This document shows, one piece after another, positions 56,202 through 64,000 of a DNA stretch of 64,000 nucleotides. Origin of the DNA: Monosporascus cannonballus. Its lineage: Eukaryota; Ascomycota; Sordariomycetes; Xylariales. Under the pieces are notes generated by a model, which made no database searches, was not told the DNA's origin, and was given only the letters and a program-made list of their open reading frames with translations. A program made the position numbers and the translations under genes. The DNA is taken from positions 124,001-188,000 of the forward strand of contig QJNS01000097.1 in the NCBI GenBank assembly GCA_004154925.1, written 5' to 3'. How positions within the stretch are numbered: position 1 is the first letter of the stretch; every line of letters begins with the position of its first letter.

Positions 56202-57125
56202 ATGATGGAGCAGCTCAAGGACGCGCTGGAGTACATCCTGACGCCCTCGCCGGCGGTGTTCATAGTCGGCGGGCTCATCGTGCTGCTCGTGCCGATCCTC
56301 GTGCACATCTTCGTCGAGCGCGCGACGCCGTACGCGGCGCTGCCCTCCGTCCTGCTCGTGGGGCCCGCGGGCGGCGGCAAGACGTCGCTGCAGGCGCTGC
56401 TGGAGCGCGGCGGCGACGGCCACCCGCCGGCCCCGCACACGTCGCAGACCCCGCAGCCCGTGGAGCTGACGGTGTCGCGGGACGGCATGAGCATCCTCCC
56501 CTTCCGCGAGTCGGCGCGCGACGACGCCCCGGGGTCGCACAAGAAGTTCCTGCTCGTCGACACGCCGGGCCACGGCAAGCTGCGCAACCACGCCATGGAC
56601 CGGATCGCCGGCGCGATATCCAAGATATCCGGCAACAGCAAGAAGGAGAGCGGCGGTGGCGCCGGCCCCGTCCGCGGCATCGTGTTTGTGGTGGACGCCG
56701 CGGCCCTCGACGACGGCGACGGCGGCCTGGCCGCCGCTGCTGCCTACCTTTACGACGTGCTGATGGCGCTGCAGAGGCGGGCGGGCGCGGGCCGCACGTC
56801 GCGGGCGCCGGGCGCCATCCCCGTGCTGGTGGCCGCCAACAAGCTGGACCTGTTCACGGCGCTGCCGGCCTCGCTCGTGCGCAGCAACCTCGAGGCGGAG
56901 CTCGGCCGCATACGGCAGTCGCGGAGCAAGGGGCTCTTGGACTCGGGCGTCGGCATCGACGATATCGGGTCCGAGGAGCAGGACGCCTGGCTGGGGCAGT
57001 ACGGCTCAGACAAGTTCACGTTTGGCCAGATGCGGGAGTTCGATATCGAGGTCGACGTTGTTGGTGGTAGCGTGCTGGAGGGCAAGGTCGATAAGTGGTG
57101 GGACTGGATTGCCGAGCGGATTTAA
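56202..57125 (+). CDS. SRP102: Signal recognition particle receptor subunit beta
   Basis: SR-beta is the membrane-anchored GTPase that docks SR-alpha and the SRP-ribosome complex at the ER. It is a single exon of 307 residues. An N-terminal membrane segment (VFIVGGLIVLLVPILVHIFV) precedes the GTPase fold. G1 is GPAGGGKTS, switch/G3 is LVDTPGHGKLR, a core strand is VRGIVFVVDAAAL, and G4 is ANKLDLFTA. The C-terminus (LEGKVDKWWDWI) is the usual SR-beta end. Ala/Gly-rich loops are expanded. An alternative second Met immediately follows the first. The coding region is notably GC-rich, leaving the opposite strand open. Confidence 0.92.
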   Translation: MMEQLKDALEYILTPSPAVFIVGGLIVLLVPILVHIFVERATPYAALPSVLLVGPAGGGKTSLQALLERGGDGHPPAPHTSQTPQPVELTVSRDGMSILPFRESARDDAPGSHKKFLLVDTPGHGKLRNHAMDRIAGAISKISGNSKKESGGGAGPVRGIVFVVDAAALDDGDGGLAAAAAYLYDVLMALQRRAGAGRTSRAPGAIPVLVAANKLDLFTALPASLVRSNLEAELGRIRQSRSKGLLDSGVGIDDIGSEEQDAWLGQYGSDKFTFGQMREFDIEVDVVGGSVLEGKVDKWWDWIAERI

Positions 57126-57719
57126 GTCTTGTCAGGGAGGAAGTAATTACTGTCATGAAATACCCTATTATAAATAATGCCTCACATGATGATGAATATT
57201 CTAGGACTCTCGAGTTAGAGCTGTTTAGTCTTGGGGCAACCCTCGCGACCCGGGGTCCTTAAAGGGGTCCATAGGAAACAAGTCGTCCCTCGAGTCCAGC
57301 TCACAGGATGCGATGTGTCAATAGGCTATAGTAACTTTTGGTAAAAGAGGAGACTCTAAGGATACCGACATCTCGGAATTCCCTCCCAGGATAATCGCCG
57401 CAACCCGGCACGTAAGGTGAGCTTGGGGCATAAGAGCCAGACGAGCAAACCACTAAAACGACGAGAGGCTAGGGACGAAGCATATAGCGTCTTTATTATA
57501 GTGAGACGTCAAACACTGTGTTAAGCAGCATTTGATCATGCCATGCGTGGGTATCGACGTTGAGTCCATTCGTATAACATTGCAGCCACCCAAAATCTAG
57601 ATACGCAAACTGAACCAACTTATGCCAGACAAATCCATTGCCACCGCAACGCCGAGCATGCAAGAGGGGGCAACACGTCTTACCATCCCAGGAGAAAACC
57701 CACACACACCCATTCAAGT
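57126..57719. other. Spacer between convergent genes
   Basis: These are the 3' flanks of SRP102 and of the cystathionine beta-synthase gene. No gene is seen; an open minus frame at 57496-58146 is mostly a shadow of the synthase gene. Confidence 0.5.
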
Positions 57720-59324
57720 CTAAGCCTTGACCTGCTTGACCATCCAAGTCAACAGGTCGACTTTGGTGACGATGGCGACGGGCCTGCTGAGCCCCTTGTC
57801 CCCGCTGCCCTCGCCGCTGGGCTCCGTGACTACGGCGGCGCTGTTCCACTCGAAGAAGTTGCTGAGCTCCGAGAGCGGCGTGTCGAGAGTGATCTCGACG
57901 AACTTGCGCCGCCGCTCGCCGCCCCGCGCGCCCTTGCCGTGGCGCGGGTCCGTGACCACCTCGTCCAGCCGCCCGAAGTCGAACATGACGTCCCGGACTG
58001 GCGTCTGGCCCGTGGCGCGCCCGCGCGAGATAAAGCTGAGCAGGTTGCCGAGCGTCACGAGACCCACCAGCTTGCCTCCCGGCGATGCGAGGACCGGCAG
58101 CTGGTCGAAGCCCTTGTCGCGGAGCGTCTCGATCGCCTCGGAGCACTTGGTGTCGGCCGTCACGGACGTGACCGGCTTCAGTCTCAGGGAACGGATGGTC
58201 GCGCCCGCGTAAGGGTCCTCTACACCATTCTTCGGGGCGGCCCCGTCCGCCGCTGCTTCCTTCGCCGCGGCGTCCGTGGTGGGCAAGAGGTCGTTGGCGG
58301 CGAGCCAGTCGTCGTCGGCGAACTTGGTAAGGTAGCTGCGGATGCTGTCTGGGAGGACAGCCACTACGACGTCTCCCTTTCCTAGACCCAGGTCCTTTAC
58401 GGCCTTGAGAGTAGCACTCATTGCACTTCCCGAGCTGCCACCCACCAGCAATCCTTCCTCGGCAATCAACCTACGGGCAAGTTGGAACGATTCCCGATCG
58501 TCGGTCTTGTACCACTTGTCCACAAGCTCACGATCCAAGACATCGGGAATGAAATCGTAGCCTATGCCCTCCACCTTATACGGCCGGTCGCGGTCCTCCT
58601 CATTCAGGATCTCCGGCAGTGCTAATATGCTTCCCTTCGGATCGGCAGCAACGACCTTGATATCCTTTTTGTGCTTCCTCAAGCCTCTCGCGAGACCGGT
58701 TATCGTACCGCCCGTTCCAGCACCCGCCACGACGCACGTAATCTTTCCGCCGGTCTGCTGCCATATCTCCTCGGCCGTGCCGTATTCGTGCGCGAGAGGG
58801 TTATCCGGATTCGAGTACTGGTCCAGAATGTGTGCGTTGGGGATTTCTTTGACTAATCGCCGGGCAACGCCGATGTGACTCTCGGGTGCGTCCCAGGCGG
58901 CCTGGGTGGGTGTTCGGATAATAGTGGCGCCCAGGGCCTTGAGGACCGAAACCTTCTCCGCCGACATCTTCTCCGGAAGCGTGATAATAGTCTTGTATCC
59001 TTTTACCGCCCCTACCAAGGCTAGCCCGATACCAGTGTTTCCGCTCGTGGGCTCGATTAGAGTGTCGCCAGGCTTAATACGACCGCTTCGCTCAGCCTCC
59101 TCGATCATGCGCAGGGCGATGCGGTCCTTGACGGAGCCTCCAGTATTGAAGAGCTCTACCTTGGCATAGACCTCGCATTCGATGCCATAAAACTGCGGTA
59201 TCTTGTTCAGGCGTACCAGCGGCGTATTTCCGATCAGTTCGGTGGCTGAGAGGGCCATCGCGGGAGGAGGCGGACGATGCGGTAAGTCGGAGGCACCTCC
59301 AGCGGTGCCACTCGTCGCAGCCAT
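57720..59324 (-). CDS. CYS4: Cystathionine beta-synthase
   Basis: This PLP enzyme condenses homocysteine with serine to cystathionine in reverse transsulfuration. It is a single exon of 534 residues. Residues about 23-340 form the fold-II PLP domain: LIGNTPLVRLNKIP, NTGGSVKDRIA with the Schiff-base Lys at 66, EPTSGNTGIGLAL, QYSNPDNPLAHEYGTA, GAGTGGTITG, VEGIGYDFIPDVLD and GGSSGSAMSA. Residues about 375-530 are a C-terminal pair of CBS (Bateman) domains (DKGFDQLPVLASPGGKLVGL, SFISRGRATG), normally regulatory. There is no N-terminal haem-binding Cys-Pro region, as in yeast and other fungi. The C-terminal synthase domain is GC-richer than the start. It converges with SRP102. Confidence 0.95.
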   Translation of the reverse strand: MAATSGTAGGASDLPHRPPPPAMALSATELIGNTPLVRLNKIPQFYGIECEVYAKVELFNTGGSVKDRIALRMIEEAERSGRIKPGDTLIEPTSGNTGIGLALVGAVKGYKTIITLPEKMSAEKVSVLKALGATIIRTPTQAAWDAPESHIGVARRLVKEIPNAHILDQYSNPDNPLAHEYGTAEEIWQQTGGKITCVVAGAGTGGTITGLARGLRKHKKDIKVVAADPKGSILALPEILNEEDRDRPYKVEGIGYDFIPDVLDRELVDKWYKTDDRESFQLARRLIAEEGLLVGGSSGSAMSATLKAVKDLGLGKGDVVVAVLPDSIRSYLTKFADDDWLAANDLLPTTDAAAKEAAADGAAPKNGVEDPYAGATIRSLRLKPVTSVTADTKCSEAIETLRDKGFDQLPVLASPGGKLVGLVTLGNLLSFISRGRATGQTPVRDVMFDFGRLDEVVTDPRHGKGARGGERRRKFVEITLDTPLSELSNFFEWNSAAVVTEPSGEGSGDKGLSRPVAIVTKVDLLTWMVKQVKA

Positions 59325-60367
59325 CGTGAGATCAGGTTAGATGCGAGACCAAAGTATAGATGAGCAGCGATGCCTTTCTAAACCGCAACGGTTGAACCAA
59401 GTACAAAATAGAATCAAAAGAAAACTCAATTCAAAAGAGTGTCTACTCTGAACAAAACAAAACGGCAAGAGGCGAGCAGAATAGATCTCGGAATATATAT
59501 GAGTTGTGAGACAAGCTTTACAGAGCATGTGTGATCAGTTCTTCGAAGTTTTAGAATTCTTCCTTTAAGCGGCGTGTCCGAAACCCAGCGCCCCGCCAAA
59601 GCCGACGGTATGCGCTAAATTGCGTATCTTGCCTGCTCGTTACATGCATAACTCGTCCAGGGTCCTTCTCCGTTGACGAAAAGGAGTGAGAGATGCGATT
59701 ATCAGTACTTAAAGGGGAATTAAAATGGTTATGCAAGATATGCACCAAGGCACATCAACAAAGCCCCTGGCCCTCCTCTAGACCTACAGGTAAAGACGTC
59801 TTCATCGAGAACAACTCTTCATTCTTTACTTGAAGAGTATCTATCTATTCCAACCTATCCTAAATCTCAGACCATAGATTTTGCCCAGTGACAGGCGCCG
59901 CTTAGGCATTTCAAATATGGCACCAGCTTCAGAGCTTGGTCACTCCTACCTAGGCATTGTTGTAACGGCCCCAAGTTCGCAAGCTATAGTGGTGGATGCT
60001 CACTGATCCGAGAGGTCTCAGGACGTATTTCCCTTGCTCTGTTTACGTAGTCGAACTACCGTTCTTATTACTATTCTCTCTACTATCCTCGATGAAAAAT
60101 GGTCATCACCATCCAGGTATTGTCTTTCTTTGTCCGCGGCAACGTTCTGTAAGCGCCACTGTGTTCTTTGACAGTTCCAGATCCGGAGGGCAATAGCAGC
60201 ATCCTCCTTTCTTGGGGGTTCCTAGTTTCGTACGAAAACGTACAACGGACGTTATTGTTGTACGTCGCTCCTCCAATATGTAGTTACTTCGAAGTCCTAA
60301 GGCCCTCGCGGCCGCAGAGGACTTCCTAATAGAGAAAAATCATCAAGGCGAGAGCAATCAGTCAGCT
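59325..60367. other. Intergenic region between divergent genes
   Basis: These 1 kb hold the promoters of the synthase gene (minus) and the membrane-protein gene (plus). AT-rich stretches lie at 59390-59470. A CGTACGAAAACGTACAACG repeat at about 60228-60247 could be a regulatory site. Confidence 0.45.
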
Positions 60368-61753
60368 ATGGCAGACCCAGCGCCCGCACCAGATGGAGCA
60401 CCGCCCGAGGTTAACGGCCCCCCGTTTCCCCCGCCGGGCGACGAGGACGACGACGACGATTTCGGCTTCTGGTCCTGGAGGATGGCGCAGGCCGTCCTTC
60501 AGTACGACGGGGTGCTTCCAAACGAACCTAATCGCACATTACATTGGACTTCGTACACGTTTCACACGAAGAGTCCGCCTTTCCCCTTGAACTTCGAATC
60601 ACACTGGTATCTTGCCGGGTCTCTCGCCTTCGTCATAGCTGTCCACCTGGAGCTCGACACGGCCTGGTTGTCCCAGCTCCTAGCTGTCCGCTTGGGGGTT
60701 GAGGCGGACTGGTTGTACCGGCAGTACGGGTTTTGGTATATCCCGCTCAGGATTCTCGATAGCCTAATGCAGACCCTGTTCATCGCCCTGCTGAGTACGC
60801 TGGTGTACGATGGTTTCGGTGCCGCTTTCGACGTCCTCAGGCGGACCCTCGCCGGTGTCATTATGGACGACATTGAGGATTGGTGGGCCAGGTTTGAGAC
60901 GCCCAACGAGCATGGAGACCTCGTGCGGCCGTGGTACCTTCCCAGGGAGCTCTTTAATCTCCTCCTAAACGCCGTTATAACGTCTAGTAACTTGTCTTAC
61001 ATCGGCATCCTGTCCCTGATGAAAAGAATTCGGCCTGTAATATACGAAACTTTAAATTACCTGCCAAGCGACACGTTTTCTCGATCGTGGAGCGAGGGGA
61101 TAATGCCGACCCCTGTCACGTACGGCGCGCTGTTCTCCAAGGCCTTCGCCTGGGAGGTCTTGCCCCCGGTAATTTTTCAGATATGGTCTGCTTCGGCCAT
61201 TTTCATCCTGGCTCTCTTCTGGAGGGTTAAGGCCGAGGAGGCATTCATACACGGACCGATGAGGGATCCGCGCTGCTGCGTGTACTACGTACTCATCAGC
61301 GCGATGGCCAAACACGTCATGTACATCACGGCATACCAACTCCTTCAGATGGCCCTCCTGATAATTGAGAAAACCAGCCTTCAGCGCTTTCTGGACGGGC
61401 CCCTCTCCCAGGGTATTGAGGTTCAGCTGCTTGGTCGGACCGTCTTCGACGGATCAACATTTGCCAGCATCATATACTACGTCGTTTCTGCGGCTATCCA
61501 CTATGTCGCCACCGCGCTGGTCCTGCGCAGTTGTAGAATGCTGATATTCCTGCACTGGCCGCTGGCGCGTCCGTACTTCGAATGGCTCACACTGTTCACC
61601 GATGTTGGTGTAGATGGCTGGTGGAGGGGTCTCCTCAAGAAGATCGTGACAGACTGCACGCCACTCGCAGATTGGCATGTCTATTCACGCGCAGTGATGA
61701 CATTCCTATTTGGGCCGTTCAGTGCATGGCCGGCGAGAACGTATATCGATTAG
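60368..61753 (+). CDS. Multi-pass membrane protein of unknown function
   Basis: Single exon, 461 residues. An acidic, Pro-rich N-terminus (PPPGDEDDDDD) is followed by FWSWRMAQAVLQYDGVLP. At least six hydrophobic segments follow (for example LAGSLAFVIAVHLEL, SLMQTLFIALLSTLVY, IFQIWSASAIFILALFW, STFASIIYYVVSAAIHYVAT). Other features are YLPRELFNLLLNAVITSSN and HWPLARPYFEWL. I cannot place it in a known transporter or enzyme family. Aromatic-rich helices with WYLPRELF between them might suggest an acyltransferase-like fold, but no catalytic His or Asn pattern is clear. Confidence 0.7.
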   Translation: MADPAPAPDGAPPEVNGPPFPPPGDEDDDDDFGFWSWRMAQAVLQYDGVLPNEPNRTLHWTSYTFHTKSPPFPLNFESHWYLAGSLAFVIAVHLELDTAWLSQLLAVRLGVEADWLYRQYGFWYIPLRILDSLMQTLFIALLSTLVYDGFGAAFDVLRRTLAGVIMDDIEDWWARFETPNEHGDLVRPWYLPRELFNLLLNAVITSSNLSYIGILSLMKRIRPVIYETLNYLPSDTFSRSWSEGIMPTPVTYGALFSKAFAWEVLPPVIFQIWSASAIFILALFWRVKAEEAFIHGPMRDPRCCVYYVLISAMAKHVMYITAYQLLQMALLIIEKTSLQRFLDGPLSQGIEVQLLGRTVFDGSTFASIIYYVVSAAIHYVATALVLRSCRMLIFLHWPLARPYFEWLTLFTDVGVDGWWRGLLKKIVTDCTPLADWHVYSRAVMTFLFGPFSAWPARTYID

Positions 61754-62358
61754 GTGCTATAGTTTCGGTAGACAGGTTTTTACGACTCTTTGGTGTGATA
61801 CAGGAGCATTGGGTGTCGAATGTGCGCAAAACACACCTTCCCGTCGAATCCTTAGATAAGGACATTAATACGAACTGAAAGGGCTCTTGGGCTCATTCAA
61901 CATGAAATCTTAGCATTCAACCATCGGTTTGCCTGAGTTTTGCGCCTCCTTCTCTACATGCGCAGACACGCATGCAAAAGTGCCCAAGGGCAAAATATGC
62001 ACTCAAGATACGTGCGCGAGTCGCCAGAGCTCAAGGCACGATTAGATTTTCTTCTGTTCTTATATCATGGGCACCACAGGTCTACCAAATGCATTAAGGC
62101 TCAGGCTCGGCTTGTTGCAAAAGACATATAAACTACGACGTTCTTCGCACGCACAAATCACTAACTGGCGCATTGGACGAGCAAGGAGGCTTGTTTCCAA
62201 AAAAAAATTGCTAATTATGTACAATAGAATGTAATCCACAGGGCTGTACGTCCATTACCCAAATGTGGCCCGAATCTGCTAGAAACATTTTACCGTTTCG
62301 GATTTGACAAATGCGGAGCCATCTCGGCTCTCATGCAGGATAAAAGAGTAACCCGCAC
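61754..62358. other. Spacer between convergent genes
   Basis: These are the 3' flanks of the membrane-protein gene and the LPMO gene, with a 9-A run at 62200-62208. No gene is supported. Confidence 0.5.
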
Positions 62359-63477
62359 TTAGTTGACGCACTGGTGGTACCAGTCGTTCCACTGCTTGCA
62401 AGTTCCCTTGGCGCAAGCGGTCGGGCCGGTCCAGTTAATGCCACCGCACTGACCGTACAGGCTCGCTGCACCGACACCAGTGCCAGCAGCAGTAGTCGGC
62501 TTGGGGTCCGCAGGCGGCTTAGGGTCCGCAGTCTGCTTAGGGTCCGCAGGCGGCTTGGGGTCCGCAGTCGGACTGTCTGCATTCGGCTTGGGGTCCACAG
62601 GCGTGGCAGGGGGCTTGGACGCAGCAGGGGTCTTCGTCACGGTGACCAGAGTAGAGGGCGCAGCGGTGGTCGGCTTCGGGGAGGGCGCCGGGGCCGGCTT
62701 GCTGCCACTGCCGGACGAGAAGACATCAGGGCCAGGAATGGGGTAGGAGTTGTAGGAGCCGTAGAGGTTGAAGAGGATACCGGGCTCGTCGGCGTTGTAG
62801 CCCTTGACGATGTCGTAGTTCTGGCTCGGAACTTCGGTACCTGATCCAGTGACCTCGAGCTGGACGCAACTGTATAGAGCAGTTAGTAAATTTACGATGC
62901 TGTTATATTGTAGATTAGTTATAACATACCTGGGGTAGAACTGGGCGCCACGGCCGGCGGTGAAGAGGGCGTCAGCCTCGTGGAGACCGATCATCTCCTG
63001 ACGGACCAGGTACTGGCCGGGGGCGAGGGAAGAAGGGAGAGTGAAGTCCTTCTTGCCCTTGTTGGCCACGAGTTTCTCAACGGCCCATTTGGAGCCGTCG
63101 TAACCATCCTCGTCAATCTTGGTCCAGATGGCGCCGGAACCGTCGCCCTCGGTGTAAGGAGCGATGTAGGTGATGACGGGGCCCTTGTGGGACAGGTCGA
63201 TGATATCGTCGTTACGGTTGTTGTGGTACCACTCGAAGCTCAGCTTGTCACCGGCGGCGGCGGAGACGAACTTGGGGGCCACCTTGCCACCGTTGACGTT
63301 GCAAGCCATGGCGGGGTCGCCGAGCTTCACAACGGGGCTGTTGTTGGGCGGCGATCGGATGTAGACGTTTCTGCCATCACCCTGGTCCTTGCCGTTGACC
63401 CAGACAGAGAACATTTGGGTGTGCGCCGAGGCGGTGCCGGCGAGAACCGCAGCAGCGGAGAGAGCAGTGAGACGCAT
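62359..63477 (-). CDS. AA9 lytic polysaccharide monooxygenase with a CBM1
   Basis: This copper enzyme oxidatively cleaves cellulose. Two exons, 63477-62931 plus base 62930, and 62869-62359, flank a 60-nt intron (62929-62870). The product is 352 residues. A signal peptide ([18 protein letters not shown]) ends directly before His19, which becomes the N-terminal His of the histidine brace. His85 (SFEWYHNN) is the second ligand and Tyr181 (QFYPSCVQLEV) the axial tyrosine. [10 protein letters not shown] carries the second-sphere His. A long linker of PADPKP/TADPKP repeats (about residues 255-315) leads to a C-terminal CBM1 ([23 protein letters not shown]) that binds crystalline cellulose. The intron is a multiple of three and has no stop, so unspliced RNA would encode a 20-residue insertion beside Tyr181. 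Confidence 0.95.
   Translation of the reverse strand: MRLTALSAAAVLAGTASAHTQMFSVWVNGKDQGDGRNVYIRSPPNNSPVVKLGDPAMACNVNGGKVAPKFVSAAAGDKLSFEWYHNNRNDDIIDLSHKGPVITYIAPYTEGDGSGAIWTKIDEDGYDGSKWAVEKLVANKGKKDFTLPSSLAPGQYLVRQEMIGLHEADALFTAGRGAQFYPRYVITNLQYNSIVNLLTALYSCVQLEVTGSGTEVPSQNYDIVKGYNADEPGILFNLYGSYNSYPIPGPDVFSSGSGSKPAPAPSPKPTTAAPSTLVTVTKTPAASKPPATPVDPKPNADSPTADPKPPADPKQTADPKPPADPKPTTAAGTGVGAASLYGQCGGINWTGPTACAKGTCKQWNDWYHQCVN
62480..62585 (-). repeat. Tandem repeat encoding the LPMO linker
   Basis: About five copies of a 21-bp unit (GGGGTCCGCAGGCGGCTTA on the plus strand) encode DPKPPAD/DPKQTAD heptapeptides in the linker before the CBM1. Copy number is likely variable. Confidence 0.75.
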
Positions 63478-63907
63478 TTTCGCAGGAGTGTTTCGCGTCT
63501 AGGGAGATGGGTTTTACCTGACGAAGCTGTCCAGGCTGGATAAGCAGAGCGACAATGCAAGTGAGTGTAAGTGAAGTCCAAATAATGAGTGGCTTGGCAC
63601 AGCCAATTGAACGAATGTGATGCTCGGAAAGGAATGTGAGATCCGCGATGAAGCTGGTGATGGGTGGAAGTGTGGGAGTATGTTGGCCGCCTGGCTTCCT
63701 TTATATGGGACAGCTCTTGTCGCCCCTTTATCGTCTACGCTGTATCGGGACTCCGTGCCGGTCGTTGCAACAAGTGAAGCAATCCATGGTCAAATTTCCG
63801 CGGTGCTGGGGTGGATCACTTGCTTGGCGATGACAGTATAACAGACAGGCCCCTTGATAAGTCGGAAGCTGAGACAACCCAAGAAGGAGCTCGCCTCGAG
63901 CCGCCAA
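63478..63907. other. Promoter region of the LPMO gene
   Basis: Upstream sequence of the minus-strand LPMO. Besides the TATA-like element, several GTGGGG/CTGGGG-type sites that could bind the carbon-catabolite repressor CreA occur here, as expected for a cellulose-induced gene; this is inference. Confidence 0.45.
63700..63705 (-). promoter_or_regulatory. TATA-like element of the LPMO gene
   Basis: The minus strand reads CATATAAAGG here, about 225 bp upstream of the start codon. It is a good match to a TATA box, implying a 5' leader of roughly 150-200 nt. Confidence 0.5.
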
Positions 63908-63981
63908 GTCGTCGCCAAAATAATTAACACACTGAACCAGGCCATACCATAGTGGGGTGTGTCAATTATTTTCGCAACGAC
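63908..63981. repeat. Imperfect inverted repeat (potential hairpin)
   Basis: The left arm 63908-63932 (core CCAAAATAATTAACACAC) and the right arm 63957-63981 (core GTGTGTCAATTATTTTCG) are reverse complements at about 22 of 25 positions. The loop is 24 bp. Weaker complementarity continues outward (GCCGCCAAG against GTGCCGCC). Confidence 0.8.
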
Positions 63982-64000
63982 TGTGCCGCCAACCCCTGGC

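Noticed and set aside
32696..63477. Biomass-degradation gene cluster (GH3, GH105, AA9)
   Set aside because: The genes are 12-15 kb apart, separated by housekeeping genes, so proximity alone does not support a functional cluster.

Overview
The window is nuclear DNA of a filamentous ascomycete (Pezizomycotina, most likely a Sordariomycete). Genes are split by short introns of about 45-115 nt with GT-AG ends and CTAAC-like branch points, and gene-rich blocks alternate with 1-3 kb spacers. The gene set also fits: a fungal-type prephenate dehydrogenase, AKR1, HRI1, a haem-less cystathionine beta-synthase, an AA9 LPMO with a CBM1, and an integral membrane protein with the fungal rhodopsin-like domain. 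No tRNA, rRNA, CRISPR array or bacterial operon was found. Exon boundaries below were derived by hand from reading frame and splice-site sequence.

Layout. 0-8 kb is a housekeeping block: TYR1 (cut by the left edge), an RCC1-repeat protein, the checkpoint clamp subunit RAD9, an F-box/LRR-type protein and a small Cys-rich protein. 9.9-14.1 kb holds a vacuolar-type alkaline phosphatase and a secreted intradiol dioxygenase interrupted by one in-frame TAG. 14-21.6 kb is gene-poor and contains a frameshifted gene relic. 21.6-27.2 kb carries a large low-complexity, coiled-coil membrane protein, HRI1 and an uncharacterised ORF. 29.7-36.1 kb has a rhodopsin-domain membrane protein and a GH3 beta-glucosidase. 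38.5-46.9 kb is the most unusual block: two neighbouring gene pairs, each made of two divergently transcribed paralogues. A degenerate higher-order repeat lies inside the first pair, and one member of each pair has a frame problem. 48.3-49.8 kb is a secreted GH105 enzyme, followed by a short-chain dehydrogenase relic. 52.7-63.5 kb is again conserved: AKR1, SRP receptor beta, cystathionine beta-synthase, an unknown multi-pass membrane protein and the AA9 LPMO. The window ends in a strong inverted repeat.

Functionally the window mixes core genes (tyrosine and cysteine synthesis, DNA-damage checkpoint, SRP targeting, protein palmitoylation) with plant-biomass enzymes (GH3, GH105, AA9-CBM1, intradiol dioxygenase) that suit a saprotroph, endophyte or plant pathogen. 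The biomass genes are scattered and do not form a compact cluster. I did not find a clearly new multi-gene system. The best leads are the two inverted paralogue pairs, the TAG-interrupted dioxygenase as a possible A-to-I editing substrate, the 40 kb repeat array and the terminal hairpin.
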